Positions 11,120 to 22,953 of a stretch of 64,000 nucleotides of DNA are shown here, in pieces. Positions within the stretch are counted from its first letter, which is position 1; each line of letters begins with the position of its first letter. The DNA lies in contig JAYKKT010000080.1 in the NCBI GenBank assembly GCA_036023115.1, positions 12,640,001-12,704,000 on the forward strand. The letters are read 5' to 3'. Source of the DNA: Brasenia schreberi. Its lineage: Eukaryota > Streptophyta > Magnoliopsida > Nymphaeales > Cabombaceae. The position numbers and the translations under genes were made by a program. The notes beneath the pieces were generated by a model, which made no database searches, was not told the origin of the DNA, and was given only the letters and a program-made list of their open reading frames with translations.

Positions 11120-13388
11120 TCTCAAACCCATGTTTTGTAACATGTTTTGAGAAAAGATCCTCTGTTATGCCTTTTGTTAAGGGGTCTGCCAACATATCTT
11201 CCGTCGGCATGTATGAGATGAATATTTCCTTTCTCATAACCATATCATGAACATAGTGGTATTTTACCATTATATGCTCGCTTTTCGAGCAATCCGCTCC
11301 ACTCTTAATAAGAGTAATTCATGCATTGTTATCACAATAGATAACCACTGGCTCGTCTGTTATCTCCAACGTCAAATCTCGTATGAAGCGGCTTATCCAG
11401 ATAGCACTTGTTGTAGCCATACAGCAAGCAACATACTCAGCTTCCTATGTATCAATACCACCTTCAAATAAGAATATTTGTTCCAAGGTTGATTTGCTGT
11501 CATCTCTGCTTATCAGTCAACATCTGAGTATCCTACCACTTTCAGTTCATCTGCTTGAAAATACAATTTCAAGTCCTTTGTTCCTTTCAGATATCTTAGA
11601 ACCCTTTCCACAGCTACCCAGTGCTGCCAACCAGGATTACTTTGATATCTACTTACAAGACCAATAACAAAGTTGATATAAGGTCTTCTACACAACATAA
11701 CATACATCAAGCTGCCAACAACTTTCATAAGAAACATTAGGCTTATCGTCTCCTTCACCGGTACAATCAGCCTTACTTAATTTAACCCCTTTTGTAACAG
11801 GTGTATCTACAGACTTGCATTCACCCATTTTAAACTTTTTGAGGATATAGTCAATATATCTCTCCTAACTCAGGCATAAGAGTCTAGATCCTCTATCTCG
11901 AGAGATCTTTATACCCAAAATATAGTATGCTTCCCCCATATCCTTCATTTTGAACTTGGAGTTCAACCATGACTTGGTTTTGACAATCATCTCATTGTTG
12001 TTTCCAGTCAATAATATGCTATCTACATACAATGACAAGTTGACAAAGTGGCTCCCACTGTTCTAAACATATACACAGTGATCAAGTTTGTTAGCTGCAA
12101 ACCCAAGTTCTATAATGACATTTTGAAAAGTCAAATACCATTGGCGAGTTGACTGTGTCAGGCCATATAGGGATTTTTTCAACCTATATACTTTATCTTC
12201 TTGGCCTTCAACCACAAATCCTTTGGGTTGCTGCATGTATATGATTTTTTCTAAATCTCCATTTAGAAAGGCTGTCTTTACATCTAACTGATGTAAATCC
12301 AAATCATAGTATGCATATATTGTCAAGATTATTCGTATGGATGCAAATTTCGCAACTGGAGAATATGTCTCAACATAATCTATCTCCTCTTTCTGCGAAA
12401 AACCCTTTACAACCAACTTCGCTTTAAACTTGTCGATTGTACCATCGACCTTGTATTTCTTCTTTAGAACCCATTTACAGCCTATAACTTTCCTTTCTTT
12501 TGGCAAATCAGTCAATTCTCAGACTTAATTTTTCTCAATAGATTCAATTTCCTCATCCATGGCTTTCTCATGGTCTGTTGCTTCTGATGAGTTCATTTCT
12601 TGCTGGTAAGTCAAGTTATCAGTCAACTCATCCAAATCTACCGAATTATACACTTCTTCTACAAGATAAGTGTGATAATCCTTTAAGTAGGACATAGTGA
12701 CTTTTGACCTCTTATATCCACTTAAGGTATCGGTAGTTTTAGGAAGATCTTCTATGGGCTCAAAAGATGATTGGTCTAAATCTACCAAATCATCAACACA
12801 TTCATCATCTAGGATGTCATTTTTAGTATCTTCTAAGAATTCAACATCTCTGCTTTCAATGAGTTCATGGTTCTTATGATAAAATCAATATCCTTTTGAA
12901 CCTTTAGGATATCTTATAAATATACATATCAAGGACTTACTGTCTAGCTTATCTTTAGACTGATCAAGGATCTTCACATGTGCAATAGATCCCCACCTCC
13001 TGAGATGACCTAGGTTGAGTTTTCTTCCAAACCACATCTCATATGGTGTGTGAATACAACTTTACATGGTACTCTATTGAGTATGTAAACAACTGTACTT
13101 ACCGTTTCTCCCCAAAATACACTTGGAAGAGAGTCATCAATCAACATTGACCTTGTCATATTCAGTAAGGTTCTATTGTATCTTTCAGCTACACCATTTT
13201 GCTTAGGTATCCTGGGCATTGTGTTTTGTTTAGCAATACCAAAGTCTTTATAAAATTCTAATAATTCTGTCGAGGTATATTCACCTCCTTTGTCTAATCT
13301 TAAGACTTTGATCAAATACCCTAATTGATTTCACTTCTTGCTTATATTTATTAAATGCATCAAGTGCCTCCGATTTATGTGCCAAAAG

Positions 13389-13419
<31 letters not shown>

Positions 13420-13990
13420 TCTAGAGTAATAATCGATAAAGGTTACAAAATAACCCTTTTCATGATGTGTCTTTACTCTAAAAGGTCCACATAAATTTAT
13501 ATGAATAATTTCCAACAGGGTTGTTCATTGAGAAAAACTTTCCTTGTCATTTTTCCTTATATATAAGTTTTACACTTATTGAAAGTTTTTTCCTCAAATC
13601 CAAACAATAAGTCAAAGTTGGATAATTTCCTCAACTTTTACAAACTTATATGCCCTAGGCGTTTATGCCACATATTCACATCAACAGTAAAGGCACTATC
13701 AATATAAGTAGAAGATTGATGACTTTCATAATCACATAATTTGAACAGTCCTTATTTTATATCAAATTCTTGTAAGAACAAAATTCTCCAATGTTTATCC
13801 ACAGTTACCTTGTTAGGAATAAACCTAACTTCAAAACCTTTCTTTACTAAGGTAGGGACCGAGACCAGATTGCATCTTATTGAAGGCACAATTAACACAT
13901 CGGTCAGTATAATTGGTTTGCCTTGTACATATATACTGAAGGACCGAATACTCAGAACATCTGAGAAAGTACTATTTCCCATATACACAT
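11120..13990 (-). pseudogene. Copia-1 pol pseudogene (GAG-pre-integrase, integrase, RT, RNase H)
   Basis: From right to left: a GAG-pre-integrase region (13752-13988, IVPSIRCNLVSVPTLVKKGF); integrase (13010-13315, RLDKGGEYTSTELLEFYKDF and IPKQNGVAERYNRTL); RT (12063-12515, VIGCKWVLKKKYKVDG and DVKTAFLNGDLEKIIYMQQP); RNase H (11247-11758, with MYVMLCRRPYINFVIGLVSR). Several frameshifts and stops separate the blocks. Copia-2 and Copia-3 in this window belong to the same family. Confidence 0.9.
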
Positions 13991-14145
13991 GATATTCTCA
14001 AGGTTGATATTCCTTCAGGTCCATTGCCCCTTCCTTGGTCTTCGAGATGTGTCTTGTAGCTCTTAAGTCTATCTACCAACCTGTTATTGGGCGGTTCAAA
14101 TACAAACATTCTGAAATCACGCAGATTATATCCTGCTTCTCCGAT

Positions 14146-14976
14146 TGTTAGTGTCGTGGGTTGTTTCTTCCACTTTTCTTGTTGTGACAGTCCCTTTTGT
14201 AGTGTTCCATCTTTCTATAGTTGAAACACTTGACTTGAGAAGCGACTTCCTTCGATTTCTTAAAATTTTGACCATCTTTCTTGTTATTCTTACCAAACTT
14301 TTTATTTGGTTTTTTTTTCTGGTTGGACTTCGAGCTAGACGCTAACTCATCTTGAACTACTGACAATTTCTCTTTCTTGTTCTTGAGTATATGTTCTTGC
14401 TCTATTATTAGTTTTAAGGGGCAACTCAGAAAGGTTGATTTGTAGCCCTAGTCTTAGGGCAGTGGTGACCATGTTCCATGATGGGGATAGACTGTTCAAT
14501 ATTATAGATATCTGCATCGGTTTGGGTATGACTGATTTTGCTACGGCTAAGTCTCTAGCCATTACCAGCATGTGATTTACATGCTCTACTACATTTTCTC
14601 CTTCTTTCATTCTGAATGAATTGTATTTGTGTAGTAGCAACTGCACATGTAATTTTGCAGTTGTATCATATTTAGTTGTTAATGAATCAAACAACTCTTT
14701 TACGGTCTCATATTCTTTAAAGACTCTAATCAAGTCATCCTCCATGTATGTTAACATGAACGTCCTTGCTATGGTGTCATCTTTTAGAAATGTTTTATAC
14801 ATTTCTAACTGTTGCTCATTTGCGTCTGGGGGTGGCGGACGAATAGTTTTCTTTAAAACATACTCAACACCTTCTAGTGTTAGGGCCAAAGGAATTCTTC
14901 TCTTCTATGTTTGGAAGTTTAGACCATTCAGCTTTTCCGTTTTTGCCAATTCTGACACATATATCCTACACCTCAT
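14146..14976 (-). pseudogene. Copia-1 gag pseudogene
   Basis: It starts at an ATG on 14976 and reads VSELAKTEKLNGLNFQ, then TAG where Copia gags usually have Trp. It continues as a UBN2-type gag (14347-14889; YMEDDLIRVFKEYETVKELF). The zinc knuckle (14148-14366) is degenerate: CFNYRKMEHYKRDC, with the second Cys replaced by Tyr and the usual Gly before His replaced by Glu. It is non-functional. Confidence 0.85.
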
Positions 14977-16020
14977 TTTTATGTGTTTGGCAAAGATAAC
15001 AATTAAGTGGTCTAAAAAGGAAACAAAAACATAAGCATACATAACAAGAAACATGTTAAAGTGATGCATGATATGTAGCAAATAATCTTTTTGAAAAATT
15101 TTCTAAGGGGGTTTCTGCCTTTGTGCCCCTAAAAGAATACCAAGGGACAAAATTGTAATTTTATCTATTTATCCTCTTTTTAGAATTTTGTAAAACCTTG
15201 AGGACAAACTTGTAAAATTACTATTTAGTATTCTTACAAAATTCGCAACTGATCAAGATTAAAATCATAATTTTGACCCTCAGGGCGAATCTATAAATTT
15301 TCAAAAGAATATGGGTAAATCTGTCTTTTGACTAGATGACAGAATCAAAATTATCTAAACCGGAAAGGGTAAAATTGTAAAGTAACAACCCAGTATTTGG
15401 TAATTTCCACAAATAGCCAGAGTGTAAAACTGACTTTTCACGTAGTAAGGTTAAAACTGTCTTTCTACCCGAAAATATCTGGACAAAAAGGTAATTATGC
15501 CCAGTGGCAATTACGTAATATCTGAATCTGGACAAAGCAATTTGGTCTTTTCAGACCGTTCCCCGAGGCGGTTTTGAAAACCGTCGATTTTCCTGCCAAC
15601 GATTTTCTGAAACTGCGGATTTCAAAAAAAAATTTTCAATACAGATTAAAACTCGTTACAACGTTACAGATTGAGGAGAGAGAGGGGAGAAGAGGAAGAC
15701 AGAGAGAGAGGGGAGAATGGGAAGAGGGAGGGGGATCATTGGTTGGGCATCCCCGGCAAGTTTCTTCTGCCGCTCCTCGACTGTCGACATCTCTAGCGTC
15801 TTCTTTTCGGCAAGTCCTGGTCGTATGGCTGTGGCCTGCTGCTCTTATTTTGTTCATTCGACCTTGGCCTACCGCTCTGGCTTTGCCGTTCGGCCTTGGC
15901 CTGCCGCTTTTGCCTGCTGCACCTCTGCCGATTGCCGCTGCTTCTTCTTGATCCGCTTTTTTTTGTCTCTTTTTTTTTTTACCTGTTCTCCTTCTCTTTT
16001 TTTTTGCAGGGTTTTTAGAC

Positions 16021-16030
16021 CCTGATACCA
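16021..16030 (-). other. Primer binding site of Copia-1
   Basis: The minus strand reads TGGTATCAGG one base inside the 5' LTR. TGGTATCAG matches the 3' end of plant initiator tRNA-Met, the usual primer for Copia elements. This fixes the orientation of the element. Confidence 0.85.
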
Positions 16031-16031
16031 G

Positions 16032-16440
16032 TGATGAAGAACTCTACCTTCTTCTTGCTGGATTTCGGTGATGGCTATCTGGCATTAAGCAACCCTCTGA
16101 TGAGCAACCCCTGTTGAATGCAGCGGAAACGTGGATGTGGTGGACACGAGGTTCCCATATAGGGTTCTTATACGGATGAAGATCAGTACACTCTGTTTCT
16201 GTTTTTCTTTCACCGTGAGTGTACGCCTGTAATGCCTGCCTTTTATAGGCAGGTGCTCCCCCTTCACCAGTGTTTATCCTTCTGCGGCTTCCTTCGTCTG
16301 GGAGCTAATAACGGAGCCGTTACCAAAAAATCCCGGTAACGGTCATCCATTACTGATTTGGCCTTATCCTCTTCAGGTAACGGACTGGATGACCAGTCCA
16401 ACCGTTACCTGAGCTGAGAATGACCAACATCTGTGTAACA
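16032..16440 (-). repeat. 5' LTR of Copia-1
   Basis: It aligns with 10474-10901. It ends at 16440 directly before the TAATG duplication. Inside are the conserved pieces CACCGTGAGTGTACGCCTG and a TTTTATAGGCAGG stretch also found in the other LTR. It retains a GATGACCAGTCCAACCG block that the other LTR has lost. Confidence 0.92.
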
Positions 16441-16465
16441 TAATGAAGCATCATCCAACGGTGCA

Positions 16466-18175
16466 ATGATCCCTTACATAAAATCTGGTGCCCAAAGGGG
16501 GCGACCATTAAGCCTCAGTATTCATAAGAATCAGGAACCTCAACTTGACAACTCCAAACAGATGATCATTCATCAAAATGTAATATTTATGAATAAACAA
16601 GACGCTCATAGAAATCCTTCAATCGAGGTAGGATTAACACGTCCAGATAAGAGTAGAGGGCAAGGTCCTTCCAAAAGCAAGGGCCTTATTCAACACAGAC
16701 GAAGATACTTTCATTGAATATCAGGCCCCAAGAGAGCTTGAGCTCGAGAAGAGCTGAAGGCATCACTCTCAAAACAAAAGCTAGATATATCATTTCTTTT
16801 TGAAAATAAGCTCACTAATGAAGTATCAGATAGGATTTTTGTTCGCTTCGGCATATTTCAGATGCAGGGTAATTTTGCTCACTCTTCAATGGGATGAACC
16901 ATCTGCTTGTCAAGAAGTTGTGCTACATCAGTACAACAGAGATGCTTCTAAGCAACACATTACCATAAAAGTATATCACAACAATAATACAATTTTCATT
17001 ACTGACATCTATGAACATAACTACTACACGGCCAGACGTTCCCTATGGATCTCACTTAAGCAATTCAATACTTTAGCTACTTGGCTATTGGTAGGAGACT
17101 AAAACTCTATTAGAAGCAGAGAGGAGCGGCTAGGAGGATCTGACCACCAACAAGCTGAAATTGAATTCAATGATGTCTTCTCAGACTGCAAATTCATGGA
17201 GCTCCCATTTACAGGTTCTCCATTTACTTTGGTCTAATCACCAAAAGGAATCGATCGAGGTCTAGTTAATACAACTTGGATGCAAACCTTCCCAACTTCG
17301 TGGACTTGCATCATTTCAGATCATAACGGATTACTGGTATTCATCAACAATACAAATTCACTCTAAAAAAATTCTTTCAATTTTTTCAAAATGAGGACTC
17401 AAATTGCCTTCTATGAGTAGACATGGCCGGTTCGAACCCCCAGAACCGAAACTGGACCCAAGTATCCCTCGGTTCGGTTACAGTTCATAGTTATCAGGAA
17501 CTGAAACCGAGGGTTTTAAACCGCATGTTAAAAATAAATAATAAATAATATATATTATGTATAAGTTTGCACATGTTGGTTGGCTCAGTAGACAATGGTC
17601 AATCGTTGAGTGAGACATGAGTTGGAATTCCACAGGGTGTCTCCTTTTACCCAATTTTTTTATGGTTGAAACTGGAACCACCCCTGAGGTGGTTCAGTTT
17701 CAGTTCTAAGTTCCAAATAACCTGAAAACGGACATGTCTACCTGTAAGCATATAATGAAGGAAGTTTGGTCAGACTCGGTACACTCATGTATAGAGTTGT
17801 CAAAAAACTATGTTTTGTTAAAGTCTTATCGTATGGAACTCCAACATGGTAGGTGACACATCCGGAAGCAAACTCCGACATGGTGGGTGACACATCCAGA
17901 AGCAGAACCGAATGCCAGGACTTAACTAGAGTGAATACAATGTCAGGTGGCATTCGGTGATGAGAAGGTGATGTACGGAGTAGACATGGGTTTCAGGTTA
18001 CCTGGAACCTAGGAAAGGGAACCGAACTGCCTCAAGGGCGGTTCCGGTTCTGATTTTGAAGTCCCTTCAAAACCGTTAATTTTTTTTTAAAAACGGCAGC
18101 TGCTGACTCCCCTGGCCCAACAGCTAGTCACTGTCTACGACTGAGCTAGGCCTCAACTTGTGTAATATAACCGTA

Positions 18176-18207
<32 letters not shown>

Positions 18208-20907
18208 GGAGGTTTAAAACCACCAATTTGGATTCTTCAAAGCTGGGTGGTCCTAGGTCCGGTTACAGTTCTGGAGTCGGTTTAGCGAGTTCCGATTACT
18301 GACAGTTCAGGAACCGGTTTGAACCACTGGACCGGTTCCAAACCAGCCATGTCTATGTATGAGGAAAGCCTCATCTATGATAGGTTACAAGAATTGAGAG
18401 AACTAGAGAATTCTTTTTTGGTAACAAAAAAGTTGCAGGCGATGAAAATTGGAAGGAGATCACAATACGACTTATTATCATTCCACATATAAAAGGAACA
18501 TCATTCACAACAACATTTGGCTACTTATCCGCAAATATAGATTGGAATGTGCCATGACTGTTAGCATCAGGAAGAGGCTACTACCTATTTTAATAACTTC
18601 TTCATCGACAATATGCTTGATAGGGCTGACTTGGAAGGTACCTTGGAGCCCGACATTATCAACTATGACAATGAAATATTACTCAAATATGTGACAGAAG
18701 AGGAGATACACAAGGCAATCTTTGAGTTTCAATTAGATAGCTCTCCAGGACTAGACAGGTTCTCAAGGGTTTTCTATTAAAATTATTGGCACATCATAGA
18801 CCGTGACGTATGTAGAACCATACGAAATGTCTTCACCACATGCCACCTTGTCAAGGAAGCAAATACAACCAACATGGTGCTTATACCGAAGCGAATGGGG
18901 GCTAACAAAAACATAATTTCGCTCGATTTGCCTATGCAATTTCATCTGCAAAACCATAGCTAAGATCATGGTTACAAGGATATGCTCATCATATAAAAAG
19001 TCATTTCTGCTAATCAAAGAGCCTTTCTTAAAGGTCGAAACATCCAAGAAAGCATCTTAATTGTGCATGAAATGACTAATTCAATAACAATTAGCAAAAA
19101 GCCCTTTGTCATGTTTAAGACAGACCTAATGAAGGCTTATGATCAAGTTGATTGGTCTTTTCTAAGAGACTCACTTTCCTTTTTTGGATTTGCAGATAAA
19201 TGGATCGAGAACATTATGGCATGCATTACCACCGCAAGCTATACATTACTCATCAATGGTGAAGCCGGCGTTTTATTCCTCACCTCCAGTGGCATAAGAC
19301 GGGGTGGCACTCTCTCTTCCTACCTATTCTCGAAGGGAAGAAGGAGATTATCCCAATAAATATAAAATGAATTCAATGGAGCCACTCCTTCGCAGATGAC
19401 ACTTCTTTCTTCGAGACAGAAGGAAGTCAATTGAGAATTTTCTGTAGATCCTCAAGAAATTTGAAGCTCACTCTGGTATGTATGTCAATGCGAATAAATC
19501 ATCTTGGGTTCCTTTTGTCATGAGTCTCTTGGATTAGAGAACTAGAATGAGCCAATAAATGGAATCAAGTTTCCAATGAAATATCTTGGCCTTTCACTCT
19601 TCACTGGTCAATTTACCTCATGTGTCAACCTACTTTTTCAATGATGCAAAATTAACTAGAAACATGAGCATCCTCTCATCTTTCCTTAGTTGAATGCATT
19701 GTTATGATCAAAGCTATCCTGGGGGTAATCCCCTCGTGTTGTATGTTATCCTTCAAGCTTCCCAACGGATGCATTAAGTGGTTGAAATCCATTATAAAGA
19801 CATTACTCTGGGTGGCAGTGAGCTAAAACACTCACCATTTGTTGAAATGGGAACAGGTTTTCCAACCACGGAAAGAAGGTGGTTTTGATATATGTTATGT
19901 GGAAGAAGTTAACTTGGTGTTATTAAGCAAGAACAATTGGAAAGTGGCGGCCCAGCAGTCAGATCTATAGATCTTGCTAATCAAATCCAAATATCTAATT
20001 GCTTATGGTTCTCATGGAAAGATATCATAATTCTTGGGGATAAAAATCTACACTACTAGGTTTTTAGCCTCTCCAAAATCAAGTGTATTGGAACATTGGG
20101 ACAGCCGGAACATAGAATTTTGGTTTGATCCTTCGTTCAATAAGGAATCACTAGCTTGCCTTATTGATTGCTATATTTTTCTCTCATTATAAGGAGCTAA
20201 GAAAGGTCACAATATATGGGATCAGTAATGAGTTGAACTTTAGCTCTTATCTTATGCAATATATGAGTATCATTCCGTATGAGCTATATTCGAAGTGGAA
20301 TATGTTGAGAGGAAATGGCCATGACAGTTTGCAATGGAATGACAATAAGCACTTTAGCTCACATCAAGCTTGAAACTGGATTAGGTGCAGAGGCAAACCC
20401 TTTCCACTAGCAAAATTCATTTAGTGCATCCATCACTATCCTAGAGCGGCACTTACTCTTAGAATTGCAGTTGAAAAACTTTCCACACTTGACAGACTCC
20501 TTGGATTGGGCATTGGACAATGACGTAATTATATTTTATGTAGACAATGTGCTAAGTTAACTCAACATTTGTCCAAAAGATGTCCTATTTCCTACTCTAT
20601 TTGGGATGAAGTCTCCTATCCCTTCAAGACAAAGTAGAAACAATACAGGGATGCTGCCTCCTTCCTTCTAGCTTGGAGCAAGTGCCAATTTAACGACAAA
20701 ATGATAAAAAGACTATGGTTGGTAACACTTCAGCTAGTTATCAGATTTTTATGGTATAAAAGAAACTATATCTTTCATGGCGATCCTAATCGATCTCCAA
20801 CAAGAATTAAAGAGGAAGTCCTGCATAGAGTGAATGAATACATATTACCTAGAATGCAAAACTTGCAACATTCCATTCATTACCGATGGTTATATATCAA
20901 TCAATGA
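16466..20907 (+). pseudogene. L1 ORF2 pseudogene (endonuclease, RT, zf-RVT)
   Basis: Endonuclease end at ~17080-17340: SIRSREERLGGSDHQQAE, ELPFTGSPFT and SWTCIISDHNGLL. The post-endonuclease linker resumes after the MITE pair at 18356 (EESLIYDRLQELRELENS). RT: GLDRF near 18755, then FKTDLMKAYDQVDWSFLRDS (19063-19359), and the catalytic FADDT at ~19392. A zf-RVT-like stretch lies near 20460-20620 (KLSTLDRLLGLGI) and the C-terminal helix WYKRNYIFHGDPNRSP at 20701-20907. Many stops and frameshifts are present. Confidence 0.8.
17418..18355. mobile_element. hAT-like MITE pair inserted in the L1 LINE
   Basis: The outer ends are inverted: TAGACATGGCCGGTT on the left and TAGACATGGCTGGTT on the inverted right. 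Flanks TCTATGAG (17410-17417) and TGTATGAG (18356-18363) agree at 7 of 8 positions, fitting a hAT 8 bp duplication. The same terminal motif occurs internally, inverted at ~17738 (GACATGTCTA) and direct at ~17980 (TAGACATGGG). The block therefore looks like two related short elements, 17418-17740 and 17979-18355, around a ~240 bp spacer. Both are rich in GGTTCGAACC / GGAACCGG words. No protein is coded. A TA then GA microsatellite lies at 18176-18208. Confidence 0.7.
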
Positions 20908-21501
20908 ATCCTTTTTAACTATGGATGGTTAAAGCTCATTATTCAGCACGAAAATATTGTTTTGGTAAGTAGGCTTCACCTTGCGGAAGTCATGATGGTG
21001 ACTTCCTTCATACGGGATGGATTATAAGAGAAGTAACGACTCATATCAAGGAATAGAAATGGTGGAAGGAAGTAACGACTCATATCACCAAAAGCCTTGG
21101 AACAATTCAAGAACCTCCTACACTGTCTCATTGAAACAACATTTAGACCTAGTCATACTGTAGAAACATGCAATATTGTGATGAGTGACTCATACCTCGA
21201 GCTATCTCCACTGGAATAGCAAGGCTTTTGCTGCAACAATCATCTCCACCAAAAGGATTGGCACATTTCAAGGCTTATCTTCTACAACAGGTTATAATCA
21301 TTATTAGGATACTGAAGACCTCATAGCCAAAGGTTACTTTATACTCAATAGAATTGCTCCTGCTACTGAATTATGGCAAAGAGAAATTATCTTTATTTTT
21401 TGGTAGAAGATATCCTTATATTTTGTGCACATTATATATATCCCATTGTTTTGTCTATTAGAGGTTTTGCCTAACCCCGTCTTGGTAATACCAAAAAGAA
21501 A

Positions 21502-21563
21502 GAAAAAAAGCACTGAAAGATATGGAGTCGATTCGTGCGGTCGATGCCTAGATTAGAGACGAC
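21502..21563. repeat. Right copy of the direct repeat flanking the L1 LINE
   Basis: This is the partner of 9380-9438. It follows the A-rich 3' end of the LINE. A further 23 bp tandem duplication, GATGAGAGACGTTGTGGATT, lies just downstream near 21579-21627. Confidence 0.55.
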
Positions 21564-21679
21564 TATTAGATTGTTAACGTTGATGAGAGACGTTGTGGAT
21601 TTTTGATGAGAGACGTTGTGGATTTTTCACTAACGGTATGATAATGATATTTTGGCCACTAATGTATTATATTAAAGAA

Positions 21680-21896
21680 CTCCACTCATGTAAGGGATCA
21701 TACTTGCATGGTTGGTCCTAAGCATGAATAAAGGAAGAGGATTGTGTTAGGTTTCCGACAGCCCGTGTAAAACATTATAGGATTTATTTACCATAAATTC
21801 TACAAATTATGATAGAGCTATGTGGAAACAAAGAATCCATGTAGCCAACCCCATCTAGTATGGGAAAAGACTTAGTTGTTATAATTGTTGTTGTTG
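21680..21896 (+). mobile_element. Non-autonomous RTE derivative, 217 bp, 20-bp TSD
   Basis: It is flanked by TAATGTATTATATTAAAGAA at 21660-21679 and 21897-21916. The left ~130 bp match the RTE 5' end seen at 56.9-57.0 kb (AATAAAGGAAGAGGATTG, GTAAAACATTATAGGATT). The right ~85 bp match the RTE 3' end (GAAACAAAGAATCCATGTAG, then a TTG-rich tail). Nothing between codes for protein. A second copy in the opposite orientation is at 25491-25698. Confidence 0.85.
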
Positions 21897-21916
21897 TAAT
21901 GTATTATATTAAAGAA

Positions 21917-22953
21917 GTCCAAAGTTGCACCAAATGCGTTAGCTCACCTCGCAGCATGCTCTGACGTCTTTTTGTTGGTGGGGAGTTCAACTTCCAGCGG
22001 GATGAAGTCCAACGAATGAGTTATACCACGATTGGTGACTTTCTTGAAAATCCCTCATGTTAAACCCTCCACCTAGAAAAGGCTAGCGCTATAATCTAAT
22101 ATTAAGGATGTTTTCTTTTTTGGGAGGCAGCGGGGAGGATGAAACCAGGTGCGTGCCACTGGGTACCAAACTCGACCTTCAATTATGAGTGGACGACCTA
22201 AACAAGTGAATTTTCTGCGTTGTGCAAGGATGGATATATTTTATTTTGAACAAATGGAAATTATGCCTATGTGACTATTGATTAACTAAAAGCGCACAGG
22301 TCAGGGCATGGGCAGAAAATGTTGAGAACTGGTTGTCATTCAATGTTGGTCTGCCATTAACTCCGAAACCAAGCATTTTCTTGTATTAATTGGGACCAGA
22401 TATATCTCTCATCATGCCACATGTTACTCCGGAATGACCCGTTTTCATTTATTCAAATTCTTTTGTATTCGGTCTCTTTTTTCAGTGCCATCACCACTCA
22501 CAAGAATTCACAAAGACCGTGTCCTTACATATCAACCACCTTAAGCATCTCTCTATCGTTTTTATCCTTTACTGGTGCCACGCTAACTCCTTTCTAATAA
22601 CCTTGCATTGCCACTCATCACTTTAAACATCTTTACTCTCCTGAAGATATCTAAGGACAGACATAATTGACCAGATAATTTATTCCTTTTAAACAGTTTG
22701 ACAAGAATTCCATAAAAAATTAAACGGATGATACAAATGTGCAACCTATAAGAGTGAGTCAAAATGGCAAGCGACCCAGTAAGCTTTCAATTCCTATACA
22801 GGTTAAGTAAGCGTCATTTCTCAGGCACGCTTAAGAAGAAAAATGGATCTCATCACCAAAGAATCATAAATAAGTCATTTCACTACTCTGACAAAATTGT
22901 TTTTCCCAACTTTGCATGCCAGAATGATACAATCACTAGGGAACCACACATTG
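21917..22953. other. Intergenic stretch and 3' UTR of the PPD5-like gene
   Basis: No coding motif is seen. The right part (roughly 22.7-22.95 kb) is likely the 3' untranslated region of the minus-strand gene that ends at 22954. The short ORF at 22764-22979 is antisense to that end and is not a gene. Confidence 0.4.

Larger units (their letters stand above)
10474..16440 (-). mobile_element. Copia LTR retrotransposon (Copia-1), full length, TSD TAATG
   Basis: It is 5,967 bp long, with LTRs at both ends and a perfect 5 bp duplication TAATG at 10469-10473 and 16441-16445. On -, the order is 5' LTR, PBS TGGTATCAGG (complementary to initiator tRNA-Met), gag, GAG-pre-integrase, integrase, RT, RNase H, a purine tract (AAGTGGGAGA at 10902-10912), 3' LTR. 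This is the Copia gene order. All frames are broken and the LTRs have diverged (428 against 409 bp, with indels), so the insertion is old. It lies within the L1 LINE. Confidence 0.93.
9439..21510 (+). mobile_element. L1-type LINE, old, interrupted by Copia-1 and a MITE pair
   Basis: The parts are 9439-10473, 16441-17417 and 18356-~21510. ORF1 remnants include VTCRFAFTRIC and THNPFSALQ. ORF2 remnants include the endonuclease end, the RT and a zf-RVT-like region. The element ends in an A-rich run (AAAAAGAAAGAAAAAAAG) and is flanked by a ~55 bp direct repeat. The many stops and frameshifts, and the two later insertions inside it, mark it as the oldest element of this part of the window. Without the insertions it is about 5.2 kb, near full length for plant L1. 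Confidence 0.8.
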
